The notes below the pieces were generated by a model, which was not told where the DNA came from, ran no database searches, and saw only the letters and a list, made by a program, of their open reading frames with translations. Positions 25,959 through 32,931 of a stretch of 64,000 nt of DNA are shown in pieces (the stretch's first letter is position 1; each line of letters opens with the position of its first letter). Origin of the DNA: Planctomycetota bacterium (GTDB lineage Bacteria > Planctomycetota > Phycisphaerae > UBA1845); the NCBI GenBank assembly GCA_030616775.1, contig JAUWWQ010000016.1:1-64000 (forward strand), read 5' to 3'. Made by a program: the position numbers and the translations under genes.

Positions 25959-26546
25959 ATGAGAATACTTGCCTTGCAGGGCAGCCCCAGGCCCAACGGC
26001 AATACCCAGGCTGTTTTGGATATCGTACTGGCTTCAGCCAAGCAGGCCGGTGCTGAAACCGAAACCATACAACTGATCGACCTGAAGAATCTGAAGGGTT
26101 GCATGGAATGTCTGGCATGCAACAAGAACCTGGACGAACCTGCTTGTGCCGTTGACGACGATATGCAGGCAATCCTGGAAAGGGCGATAAAGGCCGACGT
26201 AATCGTCTGGGCGACGCCGGTTTTCTGCTGGTCACCCTCGTGGCTGCTCAAGATGGCCATGGACCGCTTCTACTGTATGTTCAAGTTCGACGAGAGCGGC
26301 GACTACAGGTGCCTCCTCGCGGGGCGGAAGATGGCGGCGGTCATTAGCGCCGGCGGAGGGGAGAATGACGGAGCCGATTTGATCCAGGAGACCTGTCGGC
26401 GCATGGCTCAGTTTGCCGAGGCAGAATGGCTCGGCGCGTTTATAGCCGGCAAGGTGACGGACCCGGATTCCATCCGCGCCGATACCGCCCTCGTCGAGCG
26501 GGCCCGTGCCTTCGGCCGGCAGTTGGCAGCGCAGGGTACCGTGTGA
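25959..26546 (+). CDS. NADPH-dependent FMN reductase/flavodoxin-fold protein
   Basis: 195 residues. RILALQGSPRPNGNTQAVLDIVL is the FMN phosphate-binding loop of the iron-sulfur-flavoprotein/WrbA-like group; GCMECLACNKNLDEPACAVDDDMQ has the Cys cluster (C-x2-C-x2-C...C) found in that group, although the spacing is not the full 4Fe-4S form; VIVWATPVFCWSPSWLLKMAMDRFY is the second conserved segment. It likely transfers electrons from NAD(P)H. GAGGAGCGCGTT precedes the ATG. A nitroreductase gene follows 95 bases downstream on the same strand, so the pair may act together. Confidence 0.88.
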   Translation: MRILALQGSPRPNGNTQAVLDIVLASAKQAGAETETIQLIDLKNLKGCMECLACNKNLDEPACAVDDDMQAILERAIKADVIVWATPVFCWSPSWLLKMAMDRFYCMFKFDESGDYRCLLAGRKMAAVISAGGGENDGADLIQETCRRMAQFAEAEWLGAFIAGKVTDPDSIRADTALVERARAFGRQLAAQGTV

Positions 26547-26641
26547 CATGGGCCGGCCTTTAGGAGACTTGCCCGTATTCTTTATCTCATCAGGCGTCCT
26601 GCTGATGCCCTCACGGATAGGACAACATGTGGAGATCAAAC

Positions 26642-27175
26642 ATGAACGTACTCGAAGCCATCAAGACAAGACGTAGTGTGCGGTCGTATTCGTCCCAGCC
26701 GATTCCGGAAGAAGTTCTCGATCGCATGCGCCAGGCGTTGCGCTACGCACCCTCGGCCTGCAATCTCCAGCCGTGGCGCTTCATCTTCGTGGTCGACCCG
26801 GAGCTTCGCCGGAAGGTGGCCCAGGCCGCCTACGATCAATTGTGGATAGCCGAGGCCCCGGTGATTGTCATCGGCTGCGGCCTACCCGAACAGGCGTTTA
26901 AGGGCATGGGTGGTTACGGCAGCAGCGCCGACATCGACGTGACCATCGCCCTGGACCACCTCACCCTGGCCGCGGTGGCCGAGGGCCTGGGAACCTGCTG
27001 GATCGGGGCTTTCGATGAGGAGAAGGTCAAGCGTTTGCTGGAGGTTCCACGGCAGGCGAAGGTTGTCGCAATAATACCTCTGGGCTACCCGGCCTCACCG
27101 GGCTTGAACGCGCCGCTGGAGGAATCCCAGCGCAAACCGACCGCCGAGGTCTTCAGTACCGACCGCTATGGATAG
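26642..27175 (+). CDS. Nitroreductase-family flavoprotein
   Basis: 177 residues from ATG 26642 (MNVLEAIKTRRSVRSYSSQPI), preceded by GTGGAGATCAA. RRSVRSY binds the FMN phosphate, RYAPSACNLQPWRFIFV is the family's P-S-x-x-N-x-Q-P-W motif, and GTCWIGAFDEEKVKRLLEVP plus IPLGYPA complete the fold. A slightly longer frame begins at 26627. The protein probably forms a homodimer and reduces quinone- or nitro-type substrates; the true substrate is unknown. Confidence 0.9.
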   Translation: MNVLEAIKTRRSVRSYSSQPIPEEVLDRMRQALRYAPSACNLQPWRFIFVVDPELRRKVAQAAYDQLWIAEAPVIVIGCGLPEQAFKGMGGYGSSADIDVTIALDHLTLAAVAEGLGTCWIGAFDEEKVKRLLEVPRQAKVVAIIPLGYPASPGLNAPLEESQRKPTAEVFSTDRYG

Positions 27176-27261
27176 GGTTAATCGAAAGAGCAGCGATGGA
27201 CGACAGTCCGTGGTGTGAAGGACTGACGCCTGCGGCGGGTCTTCAATACCGAGCAGGACGG

Positions 27262-28398
27262 TCAATCCCCCTCTGGCGCGGGATCAGGGGCAGCGCCATC
27301 CTCATCGGGCGGGCTGGCAATGATGGGAATCGCGGGTGTCAATCGCAGCACGGTGTTGCCGTCCTCGCCAAAATCCTCGCTTATTAGTGTCTGAATGCTT
27401 TCCGCGCACCACTTGCGTTCGGAAGCGGCGTTTGATCCGGTAAGACGACCATACCAGTCGGCCATGATCTGGATTCTGACCAACTGAGCTGAGCGTAGGG
27501 CGTCACCTCGCTCCGTATCAGTCGTCAGCCATTCGTTGCAACGTTCTTCGATCTGCATCAACAGGGCCAGTGCCGCGGCGGGGTGGCCACGATCAGTCAG
27601 CAGTCGGCACCGCAATAACCTGGCGAAGAAGGCGTAAGGCATCGACTCAGGCACCGGATCGGAAAGCGCCAGGTCAAGCGCCGCCAACGCAGGACCCTGA
27701 TCGCTCTCCAGGTTCCGCAGACATGCTTGCCACAAAGACGCGGCTGATGCCACCGGCTGGTTCCTATCCTCCCGCAACGGCGCTAGTCCCGAGGCAGCTC
27801 GTCGGGCGCTGCGGACCGCTTCGGCCCCTTTCTCCGGCGACAGAAAGGCGCGCAGCCCCGCAGCAAAGGCCGCAAGCGTCTCTAGTCGATGTGTGGACTC
27901 CTGCAATCCGTCAGCCGGTTGATCCTCCCGGTTGTGTAATTCCTTCAGCGCAGCTCCGGCTCGTTCGATCAATCCGTCAGCGCGACCAAGCGCGCCACGA
28001 AGGTCCGCTTCGCCGTGCTCATCAACGTTGCCGTTAACGTGCAGGAGCTTCCTCGTACAAGTCGGTTCGAGCTGATGAGCGAGAATCAGATTAGCTGCAG
28101 CCAGCGCGGACTCGGCCTGTTTCATCGGGTTGCCCGCTTCCCCGGCCTGGGCCTCGAGTTCCGTCACCCGGGCGGCGATTGACCGCAGGTAGGCGGCATC
28201 ATCCTCAAAACCCGGCATTGGTCTAAGGCGCACCTGTGGCGAATCCGGAAGCGGTGGGACCGCTGCTGGGACGGTCTTGGGGGTACCGGGCACATCTACC
28301 TGCACCTCGTCTGTGATTTCCTGCCACATACCGGCGCACACTGGCATCGCAGCCAGTGCAAGCACCACCAGACTCAGGACATATTGCCTTGGGATCAC
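27262..28398 (-). CDS. Exported helical protein of unknown function
   Basis: 378 residues with a clear signal peptide (MIPRQYVLSLVVLALAAMPVCA, cleavage after CA). The mature chain is almost wholly helical and Ala/Leu/Arg rich: a Pro-rich linker to about residue 55, then helices such as SIAARVTELEAQAGEAGN and repeated pairs suggestive of TPR-like packing (PYAFFARLLRCRLLTDRGHPAAALALLMQIEER). The tail is acidic and Pro-rich. I recognise no family. It faces the VWA operon divergently, with 277 bases between them. Confidence 0.65.
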   Translation of the reverse strand: MIPRQYVLSLVVLALAAMPVCAGMWQEITDEVQVDVPGTPKTVPAAVPPLPDSPQVRLRPMPGFEDDAAYLRSIAARVTELEAQAGEAGNPMKQAESALAAANLILAHQLEPTCTRKLLHVNGNVDEHGEADLRGALGRADGLIERAGAALKELHNREDQPADGLQESTHRLETLAAFAAGLRAFLSPEKGAEAVRSARRAASGLAPLREDRNQPVASAASLWQACLRNLESDQGPALAALDLALSDPVPESMPYAFFARLLRCRLLTDRGHPAAALALLMQIEERCNEWLTTDTERGDALRSAQLVRIQIMADWYGRLTGSNAASERKWCAESIQTLISEDFGEDGNTVLRLTPAIPIIASPPDEDGAAPDPAPEGD

Positions 28399-28675
28399 GA
28401 CCAGCTCCCCAGCGTCAAACGCATTTTTCGAGTATATTGAACATATCTGTAATCTGATACAGCCCGTATCGATTAAACGCGATTCTACCTACACAGTTTG
28501 GCGTCATACAGGGCGTGGGGCTGCGTCGCGTTGACCCGTGTGCCTTAGGTGGCTAGAGTATGTTGAGTACTCATCGGAGGGCACGCTGGGTGTGACGTTA
28601 TCCGATGATTTTCCGCCTGCCCACTGCTCCGACTTACCGCGGAATCCTCCTTGACCGGTTTGCAGGGCAGACCCA
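28399..28675. other. Divergent promoter region
   Basis: 277 bases between the divergent exported protein and VWA genes. It is AT-richer than its surroundings near 28420-28500 (GAGTATATTGAACATAT), as expected for promoters in both directions, but I cannot assign a start site. Confidence 0.3.
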
Positions 28676-29629
28676 ATGACGCAGCCCAACACTCCTGAAC
28701 ATTATAATGCCCCGCAGCCTCTATCGGGGCACACGGGATCAGCGTCCTTCAATCTTTCCGGGCGGGCGGTGCTGGCGGCGTGGATGGTCTCCGTGGCCGT
28801 ACACGCCACCCTTTTTTCCGGCATGCTGGTGCTGGTGTTTCCATTTGCCCCCGGCGAGAAGAAGGATCTGCCGGTGGTCTTTGCTGAAATCGTCGGGTCG
28901 GCGGAGGCGGCGTCGTTGGTGCCCTCTCCGCTGCCGGATCTGGCCAAGCACATCAAGGTTCCCGACCCACGGCAGATGCATCTGACGCCTAAAGAATCTT
29001 CCGAACTCTCAGAACTCACCGCCATGAAGAAACCCGAGCTGTCGATCATCGGCATAGGCGCCGGGGGCGGTGATTTCGACAAATACAGGCTGCCCATGGA
29101 CATCGGAGTCAGCACGGAATTCTTCGGGCTGGGGAGTTCCGCCCGCGGCGCCAGGAAGATCGTTTATGTCGTAGATCGAAGCGGCTCCATGATCGACAGC
29201 TTCATCTACGTTCAGGCAGAGCTGAAACGGTCAGTCTCGGCACTTCGCCGCAACCAGAAGTTTCACGTGCTGTTTTTCAACTCCGGTCCGCCGTTGGAGA
29301 ATCCACCCAAGCGACTGGTCAGTGCTATCGAGGCCCACAAGGTGCAGTTCTACGAGTTTCTCGATAAGGTGCTCCCCAGGGGAGACACCAAACCGGAACG
29401 GGCCATGCATCGGGCGCTATCCCTGGAACCCGACCTGATATATCTTCTCTCAGATGGGATCGACTTCCAGCCGAGCCTGCTTCGCAGACTTAACGAATGG
29501 AATAGGGACCGGCGATCCAGAGTCTATACGATCGCGTACCTCGACCAGACCGGCAGCGGACTGTTGGAACGGATCGCCCGCGAACACAACGGCGAGTTCA
29601 AGTTTGTTACCGAAGATGACCTGCCCTGA
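28676..29629 (+). CDS. Membrane-anchored von Willebrand factor A domain protein with TonB-like N-terminus
   Basis: 317 residues. A short cytoplasmic tail, a membrane helix at about 30-56 (AVLAAWMVSVAVHATLFSGM), then a Pro/Lys-containing linker (VPSPLPDLAKHIKVPDP) and a VWA domain from about 160. The MIDAS motif is intact: VVDRSGSMIDS (DxSxS), Thr in RGDTKPERAMHRAL and Asp in LLSDGIDF. The N-terminal layout, one helix with a small His near its middle followed by a proline-rich periplasmic stretch, is like TonB/TolA. It heads an operon with ExbB- and ExbD-type genes, so an ion-motive-force-driven envelope role is plausible by context. Confidence 0.8.
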   Translation: MTQPNTPEHYNAPQPLSGHTGSASFNLSGRAVLAAWMVSVAVHATLFSGMLVLVFPFAPGEKKDLPVVFAEIVGSAEAASLVPSPLPDLAKHIKVPDPRQMHLTPKESSELSELTAMKKPELSIIGIGAGGGDFDKYRLPMDIGVSTEFFGLGSSARGARKIVYVVDRSGSMIDSFIYVQAELKRSVSALRRNQKFHVLFFNSGPPLENPPKRLVSAIEAHKVQFYEFLDKVLPRGDTKPERAMHRALSLEPDLIYLLSDGIDFQPSLLRRLNEWNRDRRSRVYTIAYLDQTGSGLLERIAREHNGEFKFVTEDDLP

Positions 29630-29673
29630 TAATCCTCCCGTGCATACATCCGGGGCGTACCACGATCCTGGAT

Positions 29674-29862
29674 CCCGAGCCGCAGGCTTCAGCCTGCGCG
29701 GAGAATCCCGAGCCGCAGGCTTCAGCCTGCGCGGAGAATCCCGAGCCGCAGGCTTCAGCCTGCGCGGAGAATACCCAGCCGCAGACTTCAGCCTGCGCGG
29801 AGAATCCCGAGCCGCAGACTTCAGCCTGCGCGGAGTTCCGCGCGGGCTAAAGCCCGCGGCTC
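29674..29862 (+). repeat. Tandem 33-bp array ending in a module 1-type palindrome
   Basis: Five 33-bp units starting CCCGAGCCGCAGGCTTCAGC begin at 29674, 29707, 29740, 29773 and 29806; unit 4 starts ACCCAGCC and units 4-5 carry GCAGACTT. The last unit runs into CCGCGCGGGCTAAAGCCCGC GGCTC, completing the palindrome core seen in module 1 elements. The array lies between two genes; though 33 bp is a whole number of codons and the frame stays open across it, the start of the next gene is downstream. Confidence 0.9.
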
Positions 29863-29870
29863 TGAGGGTC

Positions 29871-30932
29871 ATGGTGCGGTCTACGATGATCGCGTGCATG
29901 CTCGGGCTCGCCCCCACGACATCGGTTCGGGCCGATCAAATTGTCATGAACAAGACCAATTATCCCGGCGCCAAGATCGTTGGCCTTCAAGAGGGGCGGC
30001 TACAATTCCGCAGCGCCGACGGGAACCTACAGACCGCTTGGCTCCACGACCTTAAGCTGATCAACGTTGATCGTGGGGGCATCTTCGACGACTTCAACCA
30101 GGCCGAGCGCTTCTTTGCCGGTGACGAACCCGACCGGGCCATACTGCGCTATCGTCGCACACTGCGGTTGAGCGAGGACTTCTGGACCGACTTGATCGCA
30201 GCCCGATTGACACTGGCCTGTGATGCGGCCAAACAGCTTGACACGGCTGTGCTGAACTTGACTCGCGTAGCCAATGGGCGTTTTGCGGGTCCGCCCGCTG
30301 CCGCCCGGCTAATCCCGAAGGAGATTCCGGCCAAGGGCGGCAAAAGGGTGGTGCGGGCCCTGGAGCAACTCCATGCCGCGCTCGCTAAAGACCCCGATGC
30401 CCCCCAACAGGCCTTGCTGAAGCTGGTCCGCTATGAAATCCTGCAGCGCACCGGCGACAGGCGGGCGATCCAGGCCGCGCCGGAAATCGCCGCAATGTCG
30501 ATACCGCCAAGCGCCAGGTCACAACGTGTCTACGCGATTCAGCTCCCTGCTCTTCAGGAAGTGCTTTCCGACGACGTCGAACCGGCGGAGCTTTCCAGCC
30601 TGGATCACGCCATCAGGGATTGTCCGGACGAGGTTCTGCCGAGTTTCCTATTGCTAAAGGGGCAAACGCTCCTGCGGACGGCTGCCACGCGAGAGGAGAT
30701 CATTCGTGCCTCGTGGCCGTTCCTGCGCGTGGCCATCCATTTCCGCAACGATTCCCGGGCTGCAAAAGGCCTGTATGGTGCCGCACTGGCTCTCGAGCGA
30801 CTGGGGCGCCCGGACAAAGCCGTGGAGTTGCTCCAAGAGTGTCTGGGGCACAAGTTGTTGACGCCACAGACCCAGTCGTTGGCGGAGACTGCCCGGGCGC
30901 GATTGCATGCAGCCGGAGCATCGCCGGACTAG
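29871..30932 (+). CDS. Exported helical protein of unknown function
   Basis: 353 residues from ATG 29871, which starts a signal-like sequence (MVRSTMIACMLGLAPTTSVRA). The frame is open further up through the 33-bp repeat, but those codons are repeat DNA and are not treated as coding. After an N-terminal beta segment (MNKTNYPGAKIVGLQEGRLQFR), the rest is helical with TPR-like pairs: FFAGDEPDRAILRYRRTLRLSEDFWTDLIAARL and ALALERLGRPDKAVELLQECLGH. It lies in the VWA/ExbBD operon. Its last eight codons (AAGASPD then TAG) are the start of a 106-bp duplication. ATG 29886 is an alternative start. Confidence 0.7.
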   Translation: MVRSTMIACMLGLAPTTSVRADQIVMNKTNYPGAKIVGLQEGRLQFRSADGNLQTAWLHDLKLINVDRGGIFDDFNQAERFFAGDEPDRAILRYRRTLRLSEDFWTDLIAARLTLACDAAKQLDTAVLNLTRVANGRFAGPPAAARLIPKEIPAKGGKRVVRALEQLHAALAKDPDAPQQALLKLVRYEILQRTGDRRAIQAAPEIAAMSIPPSARSQRVYAIQLPALQEVLSDDVEPAELSSLDHAIRDCPDEVLPSFLLLKGQTLLRTAATREEIIRASWPFLRVAIHFRNDSRAAKGLYGAALALERLGRPDKAVELLQECLGHKLLTPQTQSLAETARARLHAAGASPD

Positions 30933-31014
30933 ATCAGGAGGGCTGCCTTGCGGAGCTTTTACGTCTCGAATAGGAGGATCGGGCCTTGACACGAGTAGTC
31001 TGTCTTGTCGGTTT
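30909..31014 (+). repeat. Direct duplication, copy 1 (3' end of gene plus start of exbB)
   Basis: 106 bases containing the last codons of the upstream gene, the intergenic AGGAGG site and a TTG-led copy of the first nine exbB codons. It matches 31094-31199 with one difference (A at 30989, G at 31174). The TTG at 30986 here opens a 43-codon frame that crosses the palindrome and ends on the second copy's TAG. Confidence 0.92.
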
Positions 31015-31093
31015 CGCTGGACCGAGAATCCCTTCTCGGTCCTCTGGCAGGTGCCGAGAATCCCGATGTACATCGGGACTCGGCACAGCGTAC
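31015..31093 (-). repeat. Module 2 palindromic element between duplicated flanks
   Basis: 79 bases made of hairpin ACCGAGAATCCCTTCTCGGT (31021-31040), a linker CCTCTGGCAG, and a second hairpin 31051-31086 (GTGCCGAG ... CTCGGCAC with inner CCCGATGTACATCGGG). CGCTG and CAGCG at the edges extend the symmetry. Read on the minus strand it has the same order and linker as 35717-35775. Confidence 0.88.
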
Positions 31094-31199
31094 GCAGCCG
31101 GAGCATCGCCGGACTAGATCAGGAGGGCTGCCTTGCGGAGCTTTTACGTCTCGAATAGGAGGATCGGGCCTTGGCACGAGTAGTCTGTCTTGTCGGTTT
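31094..31199 (+). repeat. Direct duplication, copy 2
   Basis: Second copy of the 106-bp segment; offset from copy 1 is 185 bases throughout. It supplies the ribosome binding site AGGAGG at 31155-31160 and the initiation codon of the functional exbB frame. Confidence 0.92.
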
Positions 31200-31947
31200 T
31201 TTGATCGTTATTGGGGCGATGATGGCTGTACTGCCGGCATTGGCCCAGACGGAATCCACTGTTGATAGCGGACCTGCCGCGGAGGTCAAGTATTTTGACT
31301 TCTTTGTGGTTAAGGGCGGGCCGATCGCGTTCGGCCTGATCATCCTGTCGATCGTGACGATCGCCCTGACCATCGAGCACTGCCTCTCAATCCGTCGGGC
31401 CACTGTGGTTCCATCGGAGGCCGCTCAGCATGCCAAGGCTCTGATCGAAGAGAAGAACTACCTCGAAGCCATCAGGTTCACCGCCGAGGACCCGAGCATG
31501 CTCGGGTACGTGCTCAATGCCTGTCTGGTCGAGGCGTCCAACGGCTTCGTCGCCATGGAGCGAGCCTTGGAGGAGACCCTGGAGGAGCGCTCCGCAAGAC
31601 TGTTTCGCAAAACGGAGTACCTCAACATCATCGGCAATATCTCCCCGATGATAGGTCTGTTGGGAACGGTAACCGGGATGATCCTGCTGTTTGCGGAGAT
31701 TCATGCCGCGGATACGTTCCCCGGCGCGCGGATCGTGGCCGATCGAATCGCCGTCGCCCTGATCACCACGTTCTGGGGACTGGCCGTCGCCATTCCTGCG
31801 CTTAGTATCTCCGCGATCTTCCGGAACCGGATAGACGTATTGACTGCCGAGTGCGCCCTGGGAGCAGAGCATATCCTGTCGGTGTTCAAGCCGGGCGGGG
31901 CTTCGCAGGCGGACGAACCAACACAGACCACCCGGCAAGAAACGTAA
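31171..31947 (+). CDS. exbB: MotA/TolQ/ExbB proton channel family protein
   Basis: 258 residues, start TTG 31171 ten bases after TAGGAGGATC. A signal-like hydrophobic N-terminus (VVCLVGFLIVIGAMMAVLPALA) is followed by three membrane helices: GPIAFGLIILSIVTIALTIEH near 50-70, and the pair from about 148 to 210 with NIIGNISPMIGLLGTVTGMILLF and ADRIAVALITTFWGLAVAIPALSI, the conserved TolQ/ExbB channel motifs. It would form the pentameric stator that works with the ExbD proteins below. Its start region exists twice (see duplication). Confidence 0.92.
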   Translation: MARVVCLVGFLIVIGAMMAVLPALAQTESTVDSGPAAEVKYFDFFVVKGGPIAFGLIILSIVTIALTIEHCLSIRRATVVPSEAAQHAKALIEEKNYLEAIRFTAEDPSMLGYVLNACLVEASNGFVAMERALEETLEERSARLFRKTEYLNIIGNISPMIGLLGTVTGMILLFAEIHAADTFPGARIVADRIAVALITTFWGLAVAIPALSISAIFRNRIDVLTAECALGAEHILSVFKPGGASQADEPTQTTRQET

Positions 31948-31958
31948 GAAAGGACGCA

Positions 31959-32414
31959 ATGCGATACGGACGTGATCATCGCCGAGCGTCGGGCGCGATG
32001 GGCTTCAATGCCACGCCTCTGGTCGACGTGTTCTTTCTATTAACCATCTTCTTCATGTTAGTGGCCCGCTTCTCATCCGCGGAGCAGGTGGCGATGGAGC
32101 TGCCCAAGCCGGAGGACAGCCGGGCGGAAGTCACCAGGATTCCGCAGCGGGTGGTGATAAACTGCCGCTTGGCCGACCCCGACGATCCGTTGGGGCGGTC
32201 GGTGCTGTATCACATCGGGCCCAACCTTCCGGAGCCGCTCGCGGTGATTTCCGATCGCCTGGCGACGATGAAGCGCGAAACCCCCAAGTTGATGGCGTTG
32301 GTGCGGGCGGATCGTCGGCTCCGCTATGCGGACGTGCGGGTGGTGATGCGTATAATCGCGGAAAACGGCATCAAGATGTTGAATGTTGCAGCCCATGTCG
32401 CGGAGGAGGAGTGA
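31959..32414 (+). CDS. exbD: ExbD/TolR family protein 1
   Basis: 151 residues from ATG 31959 with AAGAAAGGACGC upstream. ATPLVDVFFLLTIFFMLVARF is the single membrane helix with the critical Asp that carries protons in ExbD/TolR. The rest is a small periplasmic domain (KLMALVRADRRLRYADVRVVMRIIAENGIKMLNVA) of the TolR type. Starts 11 bases after exbB and ends one base before exbD2. Confidence 0.92.
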   Translation: MRYGRDHRRASGAMGFNATPLVDVFFLLTIFFMLVARFSSAEQVAMELPKPEDSRAEVTRIPQRVVINCRLADPDDPLGRSVLYHIGPNLPEPLAVISDRLATMKRETPKLMALVRADRRLRYADVRVVMRIIAENGIKMLNVAAHVAEEE

Positions 32415-32415
32415 C

Positions 32416-32931
32416 ATGCTGTTGACACGAAGATCCCAAGGTAAGAAGCGGCGTTTCGCAGATGATAAGGAGACCCGATACTCCCAGCGGCGCAGGCGCC
32501 GTTACGCCGCAAGGGGCCTCCCGATCGCGGTGAACATCGCCCCAATGATCGACGTAAGCTTCCTTCTGCTCATCTTTTTTCTAGTTACGACCACCTTTGA
32601 GCGGGCCGAGGGGATTCTCGCTTCGGATCTTCCCCAGTTAGGGGCCGTGCCGGCGGTCCCCTTGCCGGTCAGCCCGATCGTCGTCCGCCTTACCCAGACA
32701 GGCCCCGGCCACGCCGACTACACGATCGCCGTAGATCGCTTTCAGAACGTGCCGCAAGACTTCGGCGCATTGCCGGATTTTCTTCAACAAATTCACCAGC
32801 AGCCCGGCTTCGACAAGCAAACGCCGGTCGTAATCGTTGCGGAAAACAACGTCCGCTGGGACCATGTGGTTAATTGCTGGAATGCAGCATTGCGGGCAGG
32901 GTGTGAGCGCATTGCCTTTGGGGAACCGTAG
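32416..32931 (+). CDS. exbD: ExbD/TolR family protein 2 with long basic N-terminus
   Basis: 171 residues from ATG 32416, preceded by GGAGGAGGAGTGAC. NIAPMIDVSFLLLIFFLVTTTF is the ExbD helix with the conserved Asp. The cytoplasmic N-tail before it is about 40 residues and extremely basic (RRSQGKKRRFADDKETRY, then RRRRR), longer than normal ExbD. The periplasmic part ends VVIVAENNVRWDHVVNCWNAALRAGCERI. Two non-identical ExbD with one ExbB would give a heteromeric TolR-like dimer. Confidence 0.9.
   Translation: MLLTRRSQGKKRRFADDKETRYSQRRRRRYAARGLPIAVNIAPMIDVSFLLLIFFLVTTTFERAEGILASDLPQLGAVPAVPLPVSPIVVRLTQTGPGHADYTIAVDRFQNVPQDFGALPDFLQQIHQQPGFDKQTPVVIVAENNVRWDHVVNCWNAALRAGCERIAFGEP

Noticed and set aside
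29674-29862. CRISPR array
   Set aside because: The 33-bp units are directly adjacent with no spacers, no leader and no cas genes; the unit is half of a palindromic repeat.
29454-29870. Coding extension of the 29871 gene through the 33-bp repeats
   Set aside because: The frame is open only because the repeat is a multiple of three; a signal-like sequence begins at ATG 29871 and the extension overlaps the VWA gene.
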